Source: Aestuariirhabdus sp049985285 (GTDB taxonomy: Bacteria > Pseudomonadota > Gammaproteobacteria > Pseudomonadales > Aestuariirhabdaceae). From it: a stretch of 64,000 nucleotides of DNA. Numbering within the stretch: position 1 is the first letter of the stretch; every line of letters starts with the position of its first letter. The stretch lies in the NCBI RefSeq assembly GCF_049985285.1, contig NZ_JBNIEU010000005.1, positions 168,518 to 232,517 of the forward strand. The letters run 5' to 3'. The notes under the pieces are model-generated. The model had not been told where the DNA came from. It made no database searches and saw only the letters and a list, made by a program, of their open reading frames with translations. Shown piece by piece: positions 43,394 to 52,075 of the stretch. The translations under genes and the position numbers were made by a program.

Positions 43394-44252
43394 CATCGGC
43401 CCCGGGAAAGCGATCCATGATAAGCACCATGACCGCCTCTGCGATATCGTGGGCTTGGTGCAACGTCAACGAGCCATCCATCTCAATATCAATCTGAATA
43501 ATCGGGGTCGTCCCACTGCGCCGTGTGCGCAGGTCATGCAGCCCCTGTACGCCAGCCACACTCAACGCCAGGCTCTCGATCTCTACAAGCTGTTCCGATG
43601 GTAACTGGCGGTCCATAAGAAGATCAAAACTCTCCATCACGATCTCCCTAACCCCATAGAGCATATAAACCGCTATGCCGATGGCCACCCAGGCATCCAT
43701 CGATTTATAGCCCAGATAGGAGAGAACCAGCGCCACCAACACCGACGCATTGGTCAGCAGGTCCATTCGGTAGTGCAACGCGTCGGCTTTGATGGTGACA
43801 GAACCGGTGTGTCGCACGACATAGCCCTGGTATAAAACAAGTGCGCCGGTGAGGACTATGGAGAACAGAATTACCCATATACCAATCTGCTCATTATTCA
43901 GCTCGCTTCGGCTACGCAGATCATCAATGGCATGAAAGATAAGGAATATAGCCGAGCCACAAATAAAGGCGGTTTGTACCAGTGCGGCCAGGGACTCGGC
44001 CTTACCGTGCCCAAACTGATGATCGTCGTCGGCGGGTTTGAGGGAGTAGCGTACAGCGAAAAGATTAACCAGTGATGCCATGGCATCCAACATAGAGTCC
44101 ACCAGGGACGCCAGAACGCTGACACTCCCGGTAAATAACCAGGCCACCAGTTTTGCCAATATAAGGGTAAAAGCGGTAATCACAGAGGCGAGGGAAGCTC
44201 TGCGCATCAGCTGACCACGTTTAAGTGGATCGAAATTCTTGTCTGTATCCAA
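43368..44252 (-). CDS. Cation diffusion facilitator (FieF-like divalent metal efflux)
   Basis: 294 residues with six membrane helices. Helix 2 has LVDSMLDAMASL (D-x3-D), a loop has DDHQFGHGKAESLA, and helix 5 has DALHYRMDLLTNASV (H-x3-D), together the FieF/YiiP transport site. A cytoplasmic C-terminal domain ends with ADVTIHQDPV. It exports Zn2+, Fe2+ or similar ions in exchange for protons; metal choice cannot be fixed from sequence. Its last 26 bases overlap the AraC gene convergently. It is divergent from cobQ. Confidence 0.93.
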   Translation of the reverse strand: MDTDKNFDPLKRGQLMRRASLASVITAFTLILAKLVAWLFTGSVSVLASLVDSMLDAMASLVNLFAVRYSLKPADDDHQFGHGKAESLAALVQTAFICGSAIFLIFHAIDDLRSRSELNNEQIGIWVILFSIVLTGALVLYQGYVVRHTGSVTIKADALHYRMDLLTNASVLVALVLSYLGYKSMDAWVAIGIAVYMLYGVREIVMESFDLLMDRQLPSEQLVEIESLALSVAGVQGLHDLRTRRSGTTPIIQIDIEMDGSLTLHQAHDIAEAVMVLIMDRFPGADVTIHQDPV

Positions 44253-44430
44253 GGTCTACTCAGGTTCCGTTGTGGTAGAGGTTTTGTGAGCAGCGGATGA
44301 AAACGGCGACGTTAACGCCAGCCAACAACTTCCTGCCCAAGAGCCCCATATAATGCCTGAGACAACGGAGTGTTATCAAACCCCCTGGGCGGGCATAATG
44401 CGCCTTCCAACTCTCAGGATTTCTATACCT

Positions 44431-45936
44431 ATGCCAGCCATTAGCCTGATGATACAGGGCACGACCTCCAACGCAGGAAAGAGTACGTTGGTTGCCGGTT
44501 TGTGCCGTGTGTTGGCTCGCCGGGGTTTGGGGGTCGCGCCCTTTAAGCCGCAAAACATGGCGTTAAACAGCGCAGTTACCGATGACGGCGGAGAGATCGG
44601 CAGGGCTCAGGCACTTCAGGCCCAGGCCTGCAAGTTGTCGCCCCATACGGATATGAATCCGGTGCTGATCAAGCCCAACAGCGATTGCGGATCGCAAATT
44701 ATCGTACAGGGCAAAGTCGCGGCTGAACTCAATGCCGGAGACTACCATCGTTATAAGCCGGTCGCCATGAAAGCGGTACTGGAATCTTACCAGCGGCTGG
44801 TTCAACAGTATGAGGTAGTCTTGATCGAGGGCGCGGGAAGTCCTGCAGAGATCAATTTACGCGATGGTGATATCGCAAATATGGGGTTTGCCGAGGCGGT
44901 CGACTGCCCGGTCATCATCATTGCAGACATCGATCCTGGGGGAGTATTCGCCCACATAGTCGGAACCCAGGAACTCCTGAGTGAAAGTGAACGTCAGCGT
45001 ACGCTGGGTTACATCATCAATCGCTTTCGGGGCGATTACGAACTTCTAAAACCGGGCATTGAGTGGCTGCAACAGCGTACCGCGAAGCCTGTTTACGCGA
45101 CCCTGCCCTACCTTCACGGACTCCACCTCGATGCGGAGGATGCGGTGAATCCGGTTCAAACGGTTGATAGCGATCACCCCATGCGAGTGGTTATACCTCG
45201 CCTTCCCCGGATCAGTAACCATACGGATTTCGATCCCCTGCGACAGCACCCTGGGATCGATCTCTGCTTCGTGCATCAGGGAGAGGTGCCCCCCCCTGCC
45301 GACCTTATTATACTGCCCGGCAGCAAAAGCGTGCGCGGGGATCTCGCGTGGTTGCGTGAAAATGGCTGGCCATCGGTTATCGACCGTCACTTACGATACG
45401 GTGGCAGGTTGCTCGGTATATGCGGGGGCTACCAGATGTTAGGCAACACCATAGGGGATGTACTGGGGATAGAAGGTACCGCAGGGAGCAGCGACGGTCT
45501 CGGCTATCTTCCCCTCGCCACCGAGCTCGCGCGCACCAAACAGCTCAGCCGGACGAGTGCGCAATTATTACTCGCAGGCGAACCCGTGCAACTGGATGGA
45601 TATGAGATCCACTCGGGTATCACAAAAAAGACAAGCGCAATCAAGCCGATGCTGGACAGTTCCCAGGGACGGGATACCGGCGCAGTCTCCGATGACGAGC
45701 AGATAGCAGGCTGTTACCTGCATGGTCTATTTGATCACCCCCAAGCCATCGAACGGCTATTCCAGTGGGTTACGGGGGAATCTGTTCAGGGGCTCGATAT
45801 CAACCAGATCCGGGAGCAGCAACTGGAACGGCTGGCCGACCTGCTAGAGACACAGCTGGATATTGATGCACTACTGGTCGAGATCAACCAATTTGCGGAG
45901 CAAATACCGCAGCCACCAGTACCGTCGTCTCGATAA
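44431..45936 (+). CDS. cobQ: Cobyric acid synthase
   Basis: Amidates four side chains of adenosylcobyrinic acid a,c-diamide using glutamine and ATP. 501 residues from the ATG giving MPAISLMIQGTTSNAGKST, the usual family start; an upstream in-frame ATG adds 26 non-conserved residues. Dethiobiotin-synthetase-like ATPase half (GTTSNAGKSTL, MALNSAVTDDGGEIGRAQ, EGAGSPAEINL), then a glutamine amidotransferase half with the cysteine in LLGICGGYQMLG and histidine in CYLHGLFDHP. Its last 53 bases overlap cobS on the other strand. No B12 riboswitch pattern was recognised upstream. Confidence 0.95.
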   Translation: MPAISLMIQGTTSNAGKSTLVAGLCRVLARRGLGVAPFKPQNMALNSAVTDDGGEIGRAQALQAQACKLSPHTDMNPVLIKPNSDCGSQIIVQGKVAAELNAGDYHRYKPVAMKAVLESYQRLVQQYEVVLIEGAGSPAEINLRDGDIANMGFAEAVDCPVIIIADIDPGGVFAHIVGTQELLSESERQRTLGYIINRFRGDYELLKPGIEWLQQRTAKPVYATLPYLHGLHLDAEDAVNPVQTVDSDHPMRVVIPRLPRISNHTDFDPLRQHPGIDLCFVHQGEVPPPADLIILPGSKSVRGDLAWLRENGWPSVIDRHLRYGGRLLGICGGYQMLGNTIGDVLGIEGTAGSSDGLGYLPLATELARTKQLSRTSAQLLLAGEPVQLDGYEIHSGITKKTSAIKPMLDSSQGRDTGAVSDDEQIAGCYLHGLFDHPQAIERLFQWVTGESVQGLDINQIREQQLERLADLLETQLDIDALLVEINQFAEQIPQPPVPSSR

Positions 45937-46651
45937 CTTCAATGAGTGCCCCGGCGGTATCGCCGGTTGTGCCACCGATCCTTATTAGCATCAGGCGCCG
46001 GCACGCCCAGAACACCACAGTAACGGCGATCAGCAGCAAACCTGCCTGTAGTCCAAACAGCCCAAGACACCCGACCAGGACGATGAGGCTGATGCCCCAT
46101 AACTCTCCACCCCGGCAATGGCTCGAAAAACACCCACCCAACCCAGTGGGGCGCACATAAGGGGTTGTAGCAAACAACAACAGCATACTGGTCCGTGCCC
46201 AAAGTGGAGCGATAAGCAACGCTACATATTGCTGGTTTAAGAGCAGGTGCTGCAATGCGGTTAACTTCAGCAGCAAGACCAGCGCGACGGCTACCAGCGC
46301 TCCGGTCCCGGCATGGGTGTCCTTCATAATTGCAATGGTACGCTCCCGGTCCCCACCACCCAGCCAGGCGTCCGCGCTGTCTCCAAGACCATCGAGATGA
46401 AGCGCCCCACTGAGCATTGCCCAAATCAGCAGCACCAGCGCACTCACAACAAAGCTTTCGGTGACTGAAACGCTCATAGGTAGCAGGTGATCCAATAGAA
46501 CAGCTATCGATACCAGCACGACCCCGTAAAGTAGACCCACCACCGGGTACCAGAGCAACGCACGGCCAACGGCCCTTTCACTCACCCTGTCTATGCCGTT
46601 TATTGGAATACGGGTTAGAAACTGAAGCGCCAACTTTAGTGAATCAAGCAT
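45884..46651 (-). CDS. cobS: Adenosylcobinamide-GDP ribazoletransferase (cobalamin synthase)
   Basis: Membrane enzyme joining adenosylcobinamide-GDP to alpha-ribazole, the last steps of B12 assembly. 255 residues, strongly hydrophobic, with the family motifs LTRIPI near the N-terminus, YPVVGLLYGV, and LHLDGLGDSADAWLGGGDRERTIAIMKDTHAGTGALVAV. It starts two bases after the cobC stop and is the last gene of the grx-cobU-cobT-cobC-cobS unit. Its 3' end overlaps cobQ by 53 bases, so both C-termini are encoded on the same DNA. Confidence 0.95.
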   Translation of the reverse strand: MLDSLKLALQFLTRIPINGIDRVSERAVGRALLWYPVVGLLYGVVLVSIAVLLDHLLPMSVSVTESFVVSALVLLIWAMLSGALHLDGLGDSADAWLGGGDRERTIAIMKDTHAGTGALVAVALVLLLKLTALQHLLLNQQYVALLIAPLWARTSMLLLFATTPYVRPTGLGGCFSSHCRGGELWGISLIVLVGCLGLFGLQAGLLLIAVTVVFWACRRLMLIRIGGTTGDTAGALIEVIETTVLVAAVFAPQIG

Positions 46652-46653
46652 CG

Positions 46654-47277
46654 TTAATATCCGGTGACCCCATAGCGTTCAACCTGGAACCAATCATCCT
46701 TCCCCTCTTGGTGGTAGATTTTGATCCGGCACAGGCTTCCATGGGCAATCATTATTGTGCGCCATGCGCTGGATTCGCAACCCAGCAGAGCCATAAGGTA
46801 CGCCCGAATAAGCCCACTGTGGGTCACCATCAATATGTTACTGCCTCGATGAGACTCCAGAATACTGGCCACGAACCTTGTCATGCGCAGTTGCAACGCC
46901 TCAAGGGTTTCAGCGCCCTTCGGCGGGTATCGCAAAGGCTCGGCCCAGAAGCGCGCCAACCCCTGAGGGTCCTCGTTCTCTACATCCGTCACCGACCGTC
47001 CCTCCCAAACCCCAAGACTCCCTTCGACTAAAAGCTCGGTTTGCTGGCACTCAACACCATGGACGGCAGCCCAATGTTCGGCAAATCCTGAGCAGCGCGA
47101 GAGAGGAGAGGTCAGCGCCAGATCATAACCTGGCGCAACCGCTGAAAGGGTTGTTTCCATCTGCTCCCACCCGCACTCGCTTAGGGGGTTGTCACTGATA
47201 CCATAAAAACCGGGGGGCCAGCTGCAATGACCGTGGCGTAACAGATCAATCGTCGTGACAGAACACTCAGCCGGCAT
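46654..47277 (-). CDS. cobC: Alpha-ribazole phosphatase-type histidine phosphatase
   Basis: 207 residues. Histidine phosphatase domain with the catalytic histidine in DLLRHGHCSWPPG, the second arginine block TSPLSRCSGFAE, and the distal histidine in MVTHSGLIRAYL. It dephosphorylates alpha-ribazole phosphate or the B12 5'-phosphate. The ATG chosen lies inside the cobT stop (11-base overlap); a reading seven codons longer is possible. The position between cobT and cobS supports the B12 role over a general phosphatase. Confidence 0.88.
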   Translation of the reverse strand: MPAECSVTTIDLLRHGHCSWPPGFYGISDNPLSECGWEQMETTLSAVAPGYDLALTSPLSRCSGFAEHWAAVHGVECQQTELLVEGSLGVWEGRSVTDVENEDPQGLARFWAEPLRYPPKGAETLEALQLRMTRFVASILESHRGSNILMVTHSGLIRAYLMALLGCESSAWRTIMIAHGSLCRIKIYHQEGKDDWFQVERYGVTGY

Positions 47278-48328
47278 TACTAACCGCAGCCTCGGCAAAG
47301 GTCGCCATATTGTTGTGCAGCGCGCACGCGTTTCTAATCAATGGGGTTGCCACTGCCGCACCGCTGCCCTCCCCCAGGCGCATCTGCAACTGTAGCAGGG
47401 GTTCCAGCTCCAGCGCCTCGAGCACTACCCGGTGTCCGGGCTCAGCAGACACATGGCCTGCAAACGCCCAGTGAGCGGTTCCGGGCGCCAGACGCTCAGC
47501 GCATAGGAACGCCGCCGTACTGATAAAGCCGTCTACAAGGATCGGTACCCCAAGCTGCGCGCAGCGCATGTAAGCACCGGCCATGGCCGCAATCTCGAAC
47601 CCTCCCACACATTGCAAGACCTCAAATGCATCCTTGAGATCGGCACCCTGTGCACGATGAAAGGCCAACGCCGTTTCGATAATCTCCGTTTTGCGGGCAA
47701 GGTGTTCGGCGTCGATTCCGGTGCCGGGTCCTACCAGATCGGCTGGAGTTCGATCGAGAAGAGAGGCGGAAATTGCGGTCGCCGAGCTGGTATTGCCGAT
47801 CCCCATCTCGCCTGCAATAAATAGCTCACAGCCAGCCTTGCCTATGCTGTCCACCTGTTCTGCACCTGCTGCCAACGCTTGCAGCAGTTGGGGTTCGGTC
47901 ATCGCCCTGTGTTGATCGAAGCTCAATGTTCCTGCGGATACGGTGCGATCGATAACACCCGGGATACTCAAAGGGGAGGAGCAGGTCCCCATATCAACAA
48001 CCTCAAGATCGGCACCGATCTCACTAGCAAGCACACTGATAGCGGCCCCACCCTGACAGAAATTCGCTACCATCTGCACGGTAACCTCCTGGGGGAACGC
48101 GGAAACTCCCTTGCGAGCAATTCCGTGATCAGCTGCGAACAAGCGGATAGAAACCGAATCCACCGAGGGTTTCTCTCGTTCCTGCATCGCAGCCAGGCGG
48201 CAGGCAATCCTCTCCAGGGCACCCAGGGACCCTGCCGGCTTGGTTAACTGGGCCTGCCGATCACCGGCATCTTTAAAGTGGATATCATTGGGGGGTGTTA
48301 TCGACTTACGAAACCAAAAATCCTGCAT
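47267..48328 (-). CDS. cobT: Nicotinate-nucleotide--dimethylbenzimidazole phosphoribosyltransferase
   Basis: Makes alpha-ribazole phosphate, the lower-ligand nucleotide of B12. 353 residues from MQDFWFRKSITPPND, with AGGGAAAAG upstream; the longer in-frame reading lacks conserved sequence. Motifs: LTKPAGSLGALERIA near the N-terminus, FAADHGIARKGVSAFPQEVT, GEMGIGNTSSATAI, and DGFISTAAFLCA with catalytic-type acidic residues near the C-terminus. It follows cobU by 23 bases. Confidence 0.95.
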   Translation of the reverse strand: MQDFWFRKSITPPNDIHFKDAGDRQAQLTKPAGSLGALERIACRLAAMQEREKPSVDSVSIRLFAADHGIARKGVSAFPQEVTVQMVANFCQGGAAISVLASEIGADLEVVDMGTCSSPLSIPGVIDRTVSAGTLSFDQHRAMTEPQLLQALAAGAEQVDSIGKAGCELFIAGEMGIGNTSSATAISASLLDRTPADLVGPGTGIDAEHLARKTEIIETALAFHRAQGADLKDAFEVLQCVGGFEIAAMAGAYMRCAQLGVPILVDGFISTAAFLCAERLAPGTAHWAFAGHVSAEPGHRVVLEALELEPLLQLQMRLGEGSGAAVATPLIRNACALHNNMATFAEAAVSNAG

Positions 48329-48351
48329 TACTTTTCCCTTTTTCCTTAGTC

Positions 48352-48867
48352 CTATTTGATTTGCTGAACGATTCCCGCGATGCTCAGCCACACGCTGTCA
48401 GCTCTCTCGGCCAGGCGTTGGTTTAGAAGCCCCAACTGATCGACAAAATCCCTGCTCAACTCCCCGGCAGGAAGCACCCCAAACCCCACCTCACTGGAGA
48501 CAACGACAAGCTCTTTTTCGGTAGCGGAACACACCTCCATAAATGAGAGGATCTCCCGTTCGAGCAGGTGACGATCGTTTGTGAGTAACAGGTTGGTAAG
48601 CCACACGCCCACGCAGTCAACCAGTAGGGAGTTGGCATTGCATTGGGTAATGGCAGTCGCCAGTTGAAGGGGTTCTTCGAGCACTAACCAATCGCTTGGA
48701 CGCCGCTGTCGATGCATCGCGATACGCTGCGAAAACTCAGGGTCGTCCCTATGAAATGAGTTTGAGGCCGTAGCAAGATAGCCTCGGGGTTCTTTGCAGA
48801 GTTGCAGGCGTTTTTCAGCAAACTGGCTCTTGCCACTGCGCACCCCTCCCAGAACCAGATCAAGCAT
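48352..48867 (-). CDS. cobU: Adenosylcobinamide kinase / guanylyltransferase
   Basis: 171 residues, the family length. The P-loop GGVRSGKSQFAEKR lies at the N-terminus, HRQRRPSDWLVLEEP carries the guanylylated histidine region, and VVSSEVGFGVLP matches the conserved C-terminal block. It phosphorylates adenosylcobinamide and transfers GMP. Its start overlaps the glutaredoxin-like gene by eight bases (ATGCTTGA). Also called CobP in pseudomonads. Confidence 0.94.
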   Translation of the reverse strand: MLDLVLGGVRSGKSQFAEKRLQLCKEPRGYLATASNSFHRDDPEFSQRIAMHRQRRPSDWLVLEEPLQLATAITQCNANSLLVDCVGVWLTNLLLTNDRHLLEREILSFMEVCSATEKELVVVSSEVGFGVLPAGELSRDFVDQLGLLNQRLAERADSVWLSIAGIVQQIK

Positions 48868-49123
48868 TGTCCAGTTCTCCTAAGGAGCGGTTAAGAAATT
48901 CAACAGCCTGCATTTCATCAAAGGGCCATCCCAACTCTCCCTGAGCCCCCTCAAGCTTGATAACCGGGATACGGATACCGTAACGCTCGATCATCTCATC
49001 GCTGTCGGCGATATCAACCAGCAATAGCTGTAGATTGTTCACCTCAATCGTCGGGCGTAGTAGCTCCAGCGCCTGCTCGCACAGGTGGCATCCACTGGTG
49101 GTGTACAATACAAGCGTCAACAT
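48860..49123 (-). CDS. Glutaredoxin-like protein (DUF836 type)
   Basis: 87 residues, thioredoxin-like fold. Redox motif C12-H-L-C15 in LVLYTTSGCHLCEQA, the cis-Pro strand GIRIPVIKLEG, and a C-terminal helix. It is a short member of the glutaredoxin-like DUF836 family, whose partners are mostly unknown. It is the first gene of the cob unit and overlaps cobU by eight bases; a role in B12 metabolism is possible but unproven. No promoter was identified in the 92 bases upstream. Confidence 0.85.
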   Translation of the reverse strand: MLTLVLYTTSGCHLCEQALELLRPTIEVNNLQLLLVDIADSDEMIERYGIRIPVIKLEGAQGELGWPFDEMQAVEFLNRSLGELDNA

Positions 49124-49215
49124 CAGGCTACGGACCGGTTAGAAAGTGGGCCCAGTTTACCTGATTTATGCTGTTTTCGGCGCGTCCAAACTACTGAAAA
49201 TAAGTCATCGTGGCT

Positions 49216-50370
49216 TTAGATCGACTCAAGTAGCCAGTCGTTAAGCTCTCGATGCCCGGCCAGCTGCTGCTGTAGTAATTCGGGAGTTGCCCTTAGCCGG
49301 TCCTCGAAATCCAAAAGTTGCTGCAACAGCTCTCGGGGTGCTTCGAAACGACTCGCCTCTTTCAATGCCTGTTGTAGATCGTTTGCGTACTCGGCCAGCT
49401 CCCGAATACCCGCGCCCTTATCTGCCGAATCACCCATCTGTGACTGATACTGCTCGATCGCGGTATAGGTCTTGGTTTGACTGAGGTCCAGCTCAAAGCT
49501 ATTGATCTGACGACTGTCGAATCCCAGGGAAAGCGCCTTGCTAAACGCTTCGTCGAGGTTTCCATTAAAAAAGGAATCGCTCAGATCATTAACTTGGGAC
49601 AGCAGGGCATCAATGGCTTTCAGCTCCTCCTCATTTAGATCCCCCTGCACCTCGAAAGCGAAAGATCCTCGTTGGTAGGCGGCGCTGGCAAAAGCTGAAA
49701 CAGACTGACTCTCCCCCTCCCCCGACTCGATGCCCTGATAGGATCCCTGCCCATAGCCAGCAGCCCCGGCGGCATTGATCGTTACACGATCACCCTCGGC
49801 GGTGGTCAATTCAAACTCGAAGCTACGGGATACCTGAATGGCCTCTGCAGAAAAATAGGTTTGTACGGCCTCAGGGCTTATTTGAGGCTGCGTAGGGACC
49901 GGCGCGATCATTTCATTGCGCATGGCCTCGGCCTGCTGGGTAAACAGGTCGAAGGTAGTATCGATATCGGTAGCGATCTGCCCTTGTAGAACCCCCATTT
50001 GCTGTAATATTTCCTGGGCCTCAGCAAATCCGTCCGCCACTGCCTGCACGCCAATATCGTAGAGTTCCTGTAAACGATCATCACTAGCACCTGCAGTACG
50101 CTCGCGCTCCATGTGGCTGCGGATGTGGTTTGTCAATTTGTCCGCCACCTTGTCAGGCGAGTAAGGGTTATCAAAAACCACCGGTTCGCTGGCTGGCACC
50201 CGCTGCAGATGCTTGCGCAGGGCACCGTTAAGGGTTTCCATTCCCTGCTTCCCGCTTTGATCGCCGGCGTTGCCGCCGGGCTGGAGTGGGAACGTCAGGT
50301 TCCCGGGATGGCGTTCACGCAATGAGGGGGCATTAAAAAGCGCGGCGTTTGTAAATTGGGACAGGTTCAT
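49216..50370 (-). CDS. DUF5610-like hypothetical protein
   Basis: 384 residues, no signal peptide, no membrane helix and no cysteine in the main body. An N-terminal disordered part (about 1-60) precedes a helical segment (VVFDNPYSPDKVADKLTNHI; GVQAVADGFAEAQEILQQMG; ATDIDTTFDLF), a beta-rich Gly/Ser-rich middle (SFEFELTTAEGDRVTINAA; GYGQGSYQGIESGEGESQ), then helices to the end (about 250-384). From memory this pattern fits DUF5610. Divergent from the J-domain gene (137 bases apart), 92 bases from the glutaredoxin start. Function unknown. Confidence 0.7.
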   Translation of the reverse strand: MNLSQFTNAALFNAPSLRERHPGNLTFPLQPGGNAGDQSGKQGMETLNGALRKHLQRVPASEPVVFDNPYSPDKVADKLTNHIRSHMERERTAGASDDRLQELYDIGVQAVADGFAEAQEILQQMGVLQGQIATDIDTTFDLFTQQAEAMRNEMIAPVPTQPQISPEAVQTYFSAEAIQVSRSFEFELTTAEGDRVTINAAGAAGYGQGSYQGIESGEGESQSVSAFASAAYQRGSFAFEVQGDLNEEELKAIDALLSQVNDLSDSFFNGNLDEAFSKALSLGFDSRQINSFELDLSQTKTYTAIEQYQSQMGDSADKGAGIRELAEYANDLQQALKEASRFEAPRELLQQLLDFEDRLRATPELLQQQLAGHRELNDWLLESI

Positions 50371-50507
50371 GATGATTACCAGATGAGGGGTTACACTAAG
50401 CAGGGTTATCGGCCGTAGCTGACCGCGCTTTAGTCTACCGCTATACTCTTTCAGATTAAGCTAATCGCTATTAATTCCATTCGACACACCTGAGAGTCAA
50501 GCTGGCC

Positions 50508-52070
50508 ATGGAGCGACACACAGAAGGCCTTTACAAGCTATTTGGGCTGGCCCCTGGCGCATCACCGGAAGAGCTGCGCCAGGCGTACAAAAGGCGCGCT
50601 CGACTCCTTCACCCTGATAAGAACCCCGACCGGGACACCACAGAACAGTTTAAACGCCTACAGGATGCCTATAAGCGAATCAACGACCATCTCAATCGCG
50701 CAGGGCTACTACCACCTGAGCCCGGGCTAAATCCCGCAACGGTACGGGTTGGGGAACCATCGCCGCGGTCAACGGAAACTCCCCCCACGGCCGAGCCTCC
50801 AGCGGCAGACCCCCGCCTTAACCGCAGTCGACTACAAAAAGCCTACCGCGAAGAGAGCAACGGGGGTAACCCCGTTAACGGGCAAGCACCGAGCCCGGGC
50901 ACAACAGGCGCCCCCCGTTCCCTAAAAGCCCCCAAGTGCCAAGGCTGCGGGGTTACGGACAGTTCGCTGCGCTGTCGAGAGGTTACCAAGGTAACAGGGA
51001 TGATAATAACCACCGTCAGCAACTGCCACCGCAGCGATCTCTGCCGCTCCTGCGGGTTACGCGCGACCCTGGCAGCAAATTTACACAACCTGGTATTCGG
51101 ATGGTGGTCCCTGGGCGGACTCCTGCGTACGCCGGGCGCACTCATTAACAATGCCCGTGGTGGCAAGCTGGAAAGTGAAAGCAACGCCATACTGCTGTAC
51201 CGACTTGCCAGCCACGAACTACAAACCAATCACAACACCAGCGCACTTGCCCTGCTGGACCAAGCTCGAAACCTGACTCAGAACGCCTCCCTCGTCGATC
51301 GAATTGAGCGTCTGTTGAAGCGACTGGGAAATCCGAGCACCAGAGCCGCCAGCGTTCAAGGCTCCGCGCCAAACTTTCTGTTTTACCACGCATTAATGAT
51401 CCTGTTACCTGCGATCGCTGTGGTTCTGCTGCTCAATCCCCACTGGTTGCTTCGGGCCGCCACAGTACCCGCACCCATTGGGGCGGGCGAGCCGGTGACT
51501 ATCTCCCCATTTCACCGCCCCCTCTATGGGGAGGAGCGTTTGGGACAACATTACAGTCTTGGGCTTGTGGATCTTCACCAGGAGGCAGCAGTGGAGAGTC
51601 GCGTGCTTACCCGAATACCCGTATACCATCAGGTCAGGGTCGAATCAGTTGCAGATTCGGTCTGGCTCAAAGTGTCCAGCGGCATGCACAGCGGGTATGT
51701 GAGGGAAGCAGAAATGGGTTTTGGCGATGCAACGATTGCTCGCAAGGAGCAGTGTAATAAGTACCCACAGCCCCGCCCTTTTGATGGTGAAATCCTTAAA
51801 GGCATACCCGGCGAGGCATCCTTGGGTATCGTCAATGAAAAAAGCGAGGACGCTATGCTGCAGTTTTATAACGGCAAAACACCCTTGCTGAGTCTCTACC
51901 TGCGGGGTGAAAGCACGCTGGAATTCAACCGCTTACCCGCCCAGGCCACAGATCTGCGGGTAACCCACGGGACTTTTTACAATGCCAGCTGCGGAGTTTT
52001 TACTCGCATTAACGGTAGCAAACGGTATCGCTTGACCCTGTTTGGAACGAATCAAGCGATTAGCCTGTAG
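50508..52070 (+). CDS. J-domain protein with zinc-ribbon, membrane helix and SH3-like domain
   Basis: 520 residues. A type III J domain occupies 1-65 (HPD at 35-37, KRLQDAYKRIN), followed by a Pro-rich linker (70-140). Six cysteines at 144, 147, 156, 173, 179 and 182 form a zinc-ribbon-like module running into a Trp-rich hydrophobic stretch (NLVFGWWSLGGLLRTPGALI, 193-212). A second hydrophobic helix lies at about 289-310. A bacterial SH3-like domain (about 355-405) and a beta-rich C-terminus lie beyond it. The J domain would stimulate DnaK at the membrane. Client unknown. Standing alone, divergent from the DUF5610-like gene, and convergent with pepN. Confidence 0.8.
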   Translation: MERHTEGLYKLFGLAPGASPEELRQAYKRRARLLHPDKNPDRDTTEQFKRLQDAYKRINDHLNRAGLLPPEPGLNPATVRVGEPSPRSTETPPTAEPPAADPRLNRSRLQKAYREESNGGNPVNGQAPSPGTTGAPRSLKAPKCQGCGVTDSSLRCREVTKVTGMIITTVSNCHRSDLCRSCGLRATLAANLHNLVFGWWSLGGLLRTPGALINNARGGKLESESNAILLYRLASHELQTNHNTSALALLDQARNLTQNASLVDRIERLLKRLGNPSTRAASVQGSAPNFLFYHALMILLPAIAVVLLLNPHWLLRAATVPAPIGAGEPVTISPFHRPLYGEERLGQHYSLGLVDLHQEAAVESRVLTRIPVYHQVRVESVADSVWLKVSSGMHSGYVREAEMGFGDATIARKEQCNKYPQPRPFDGEILKGIPGEASLGIVNEKSEDAMLQFYNGKTPLLSLYLRGESTLEFNRLPAQATDLRVTHGTFYNASCGVFTRINGSKRYRLTLFGTNQAISL

Positions 52071-52075
52071 CGGGC

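Noticed and set aside
44253..44430. Possible cobalamin riboswitch upstream of cobQ
   Set aside because: The conserved B12-box type sequence and core helices were not seen; only short GC-rich hairpins are present.
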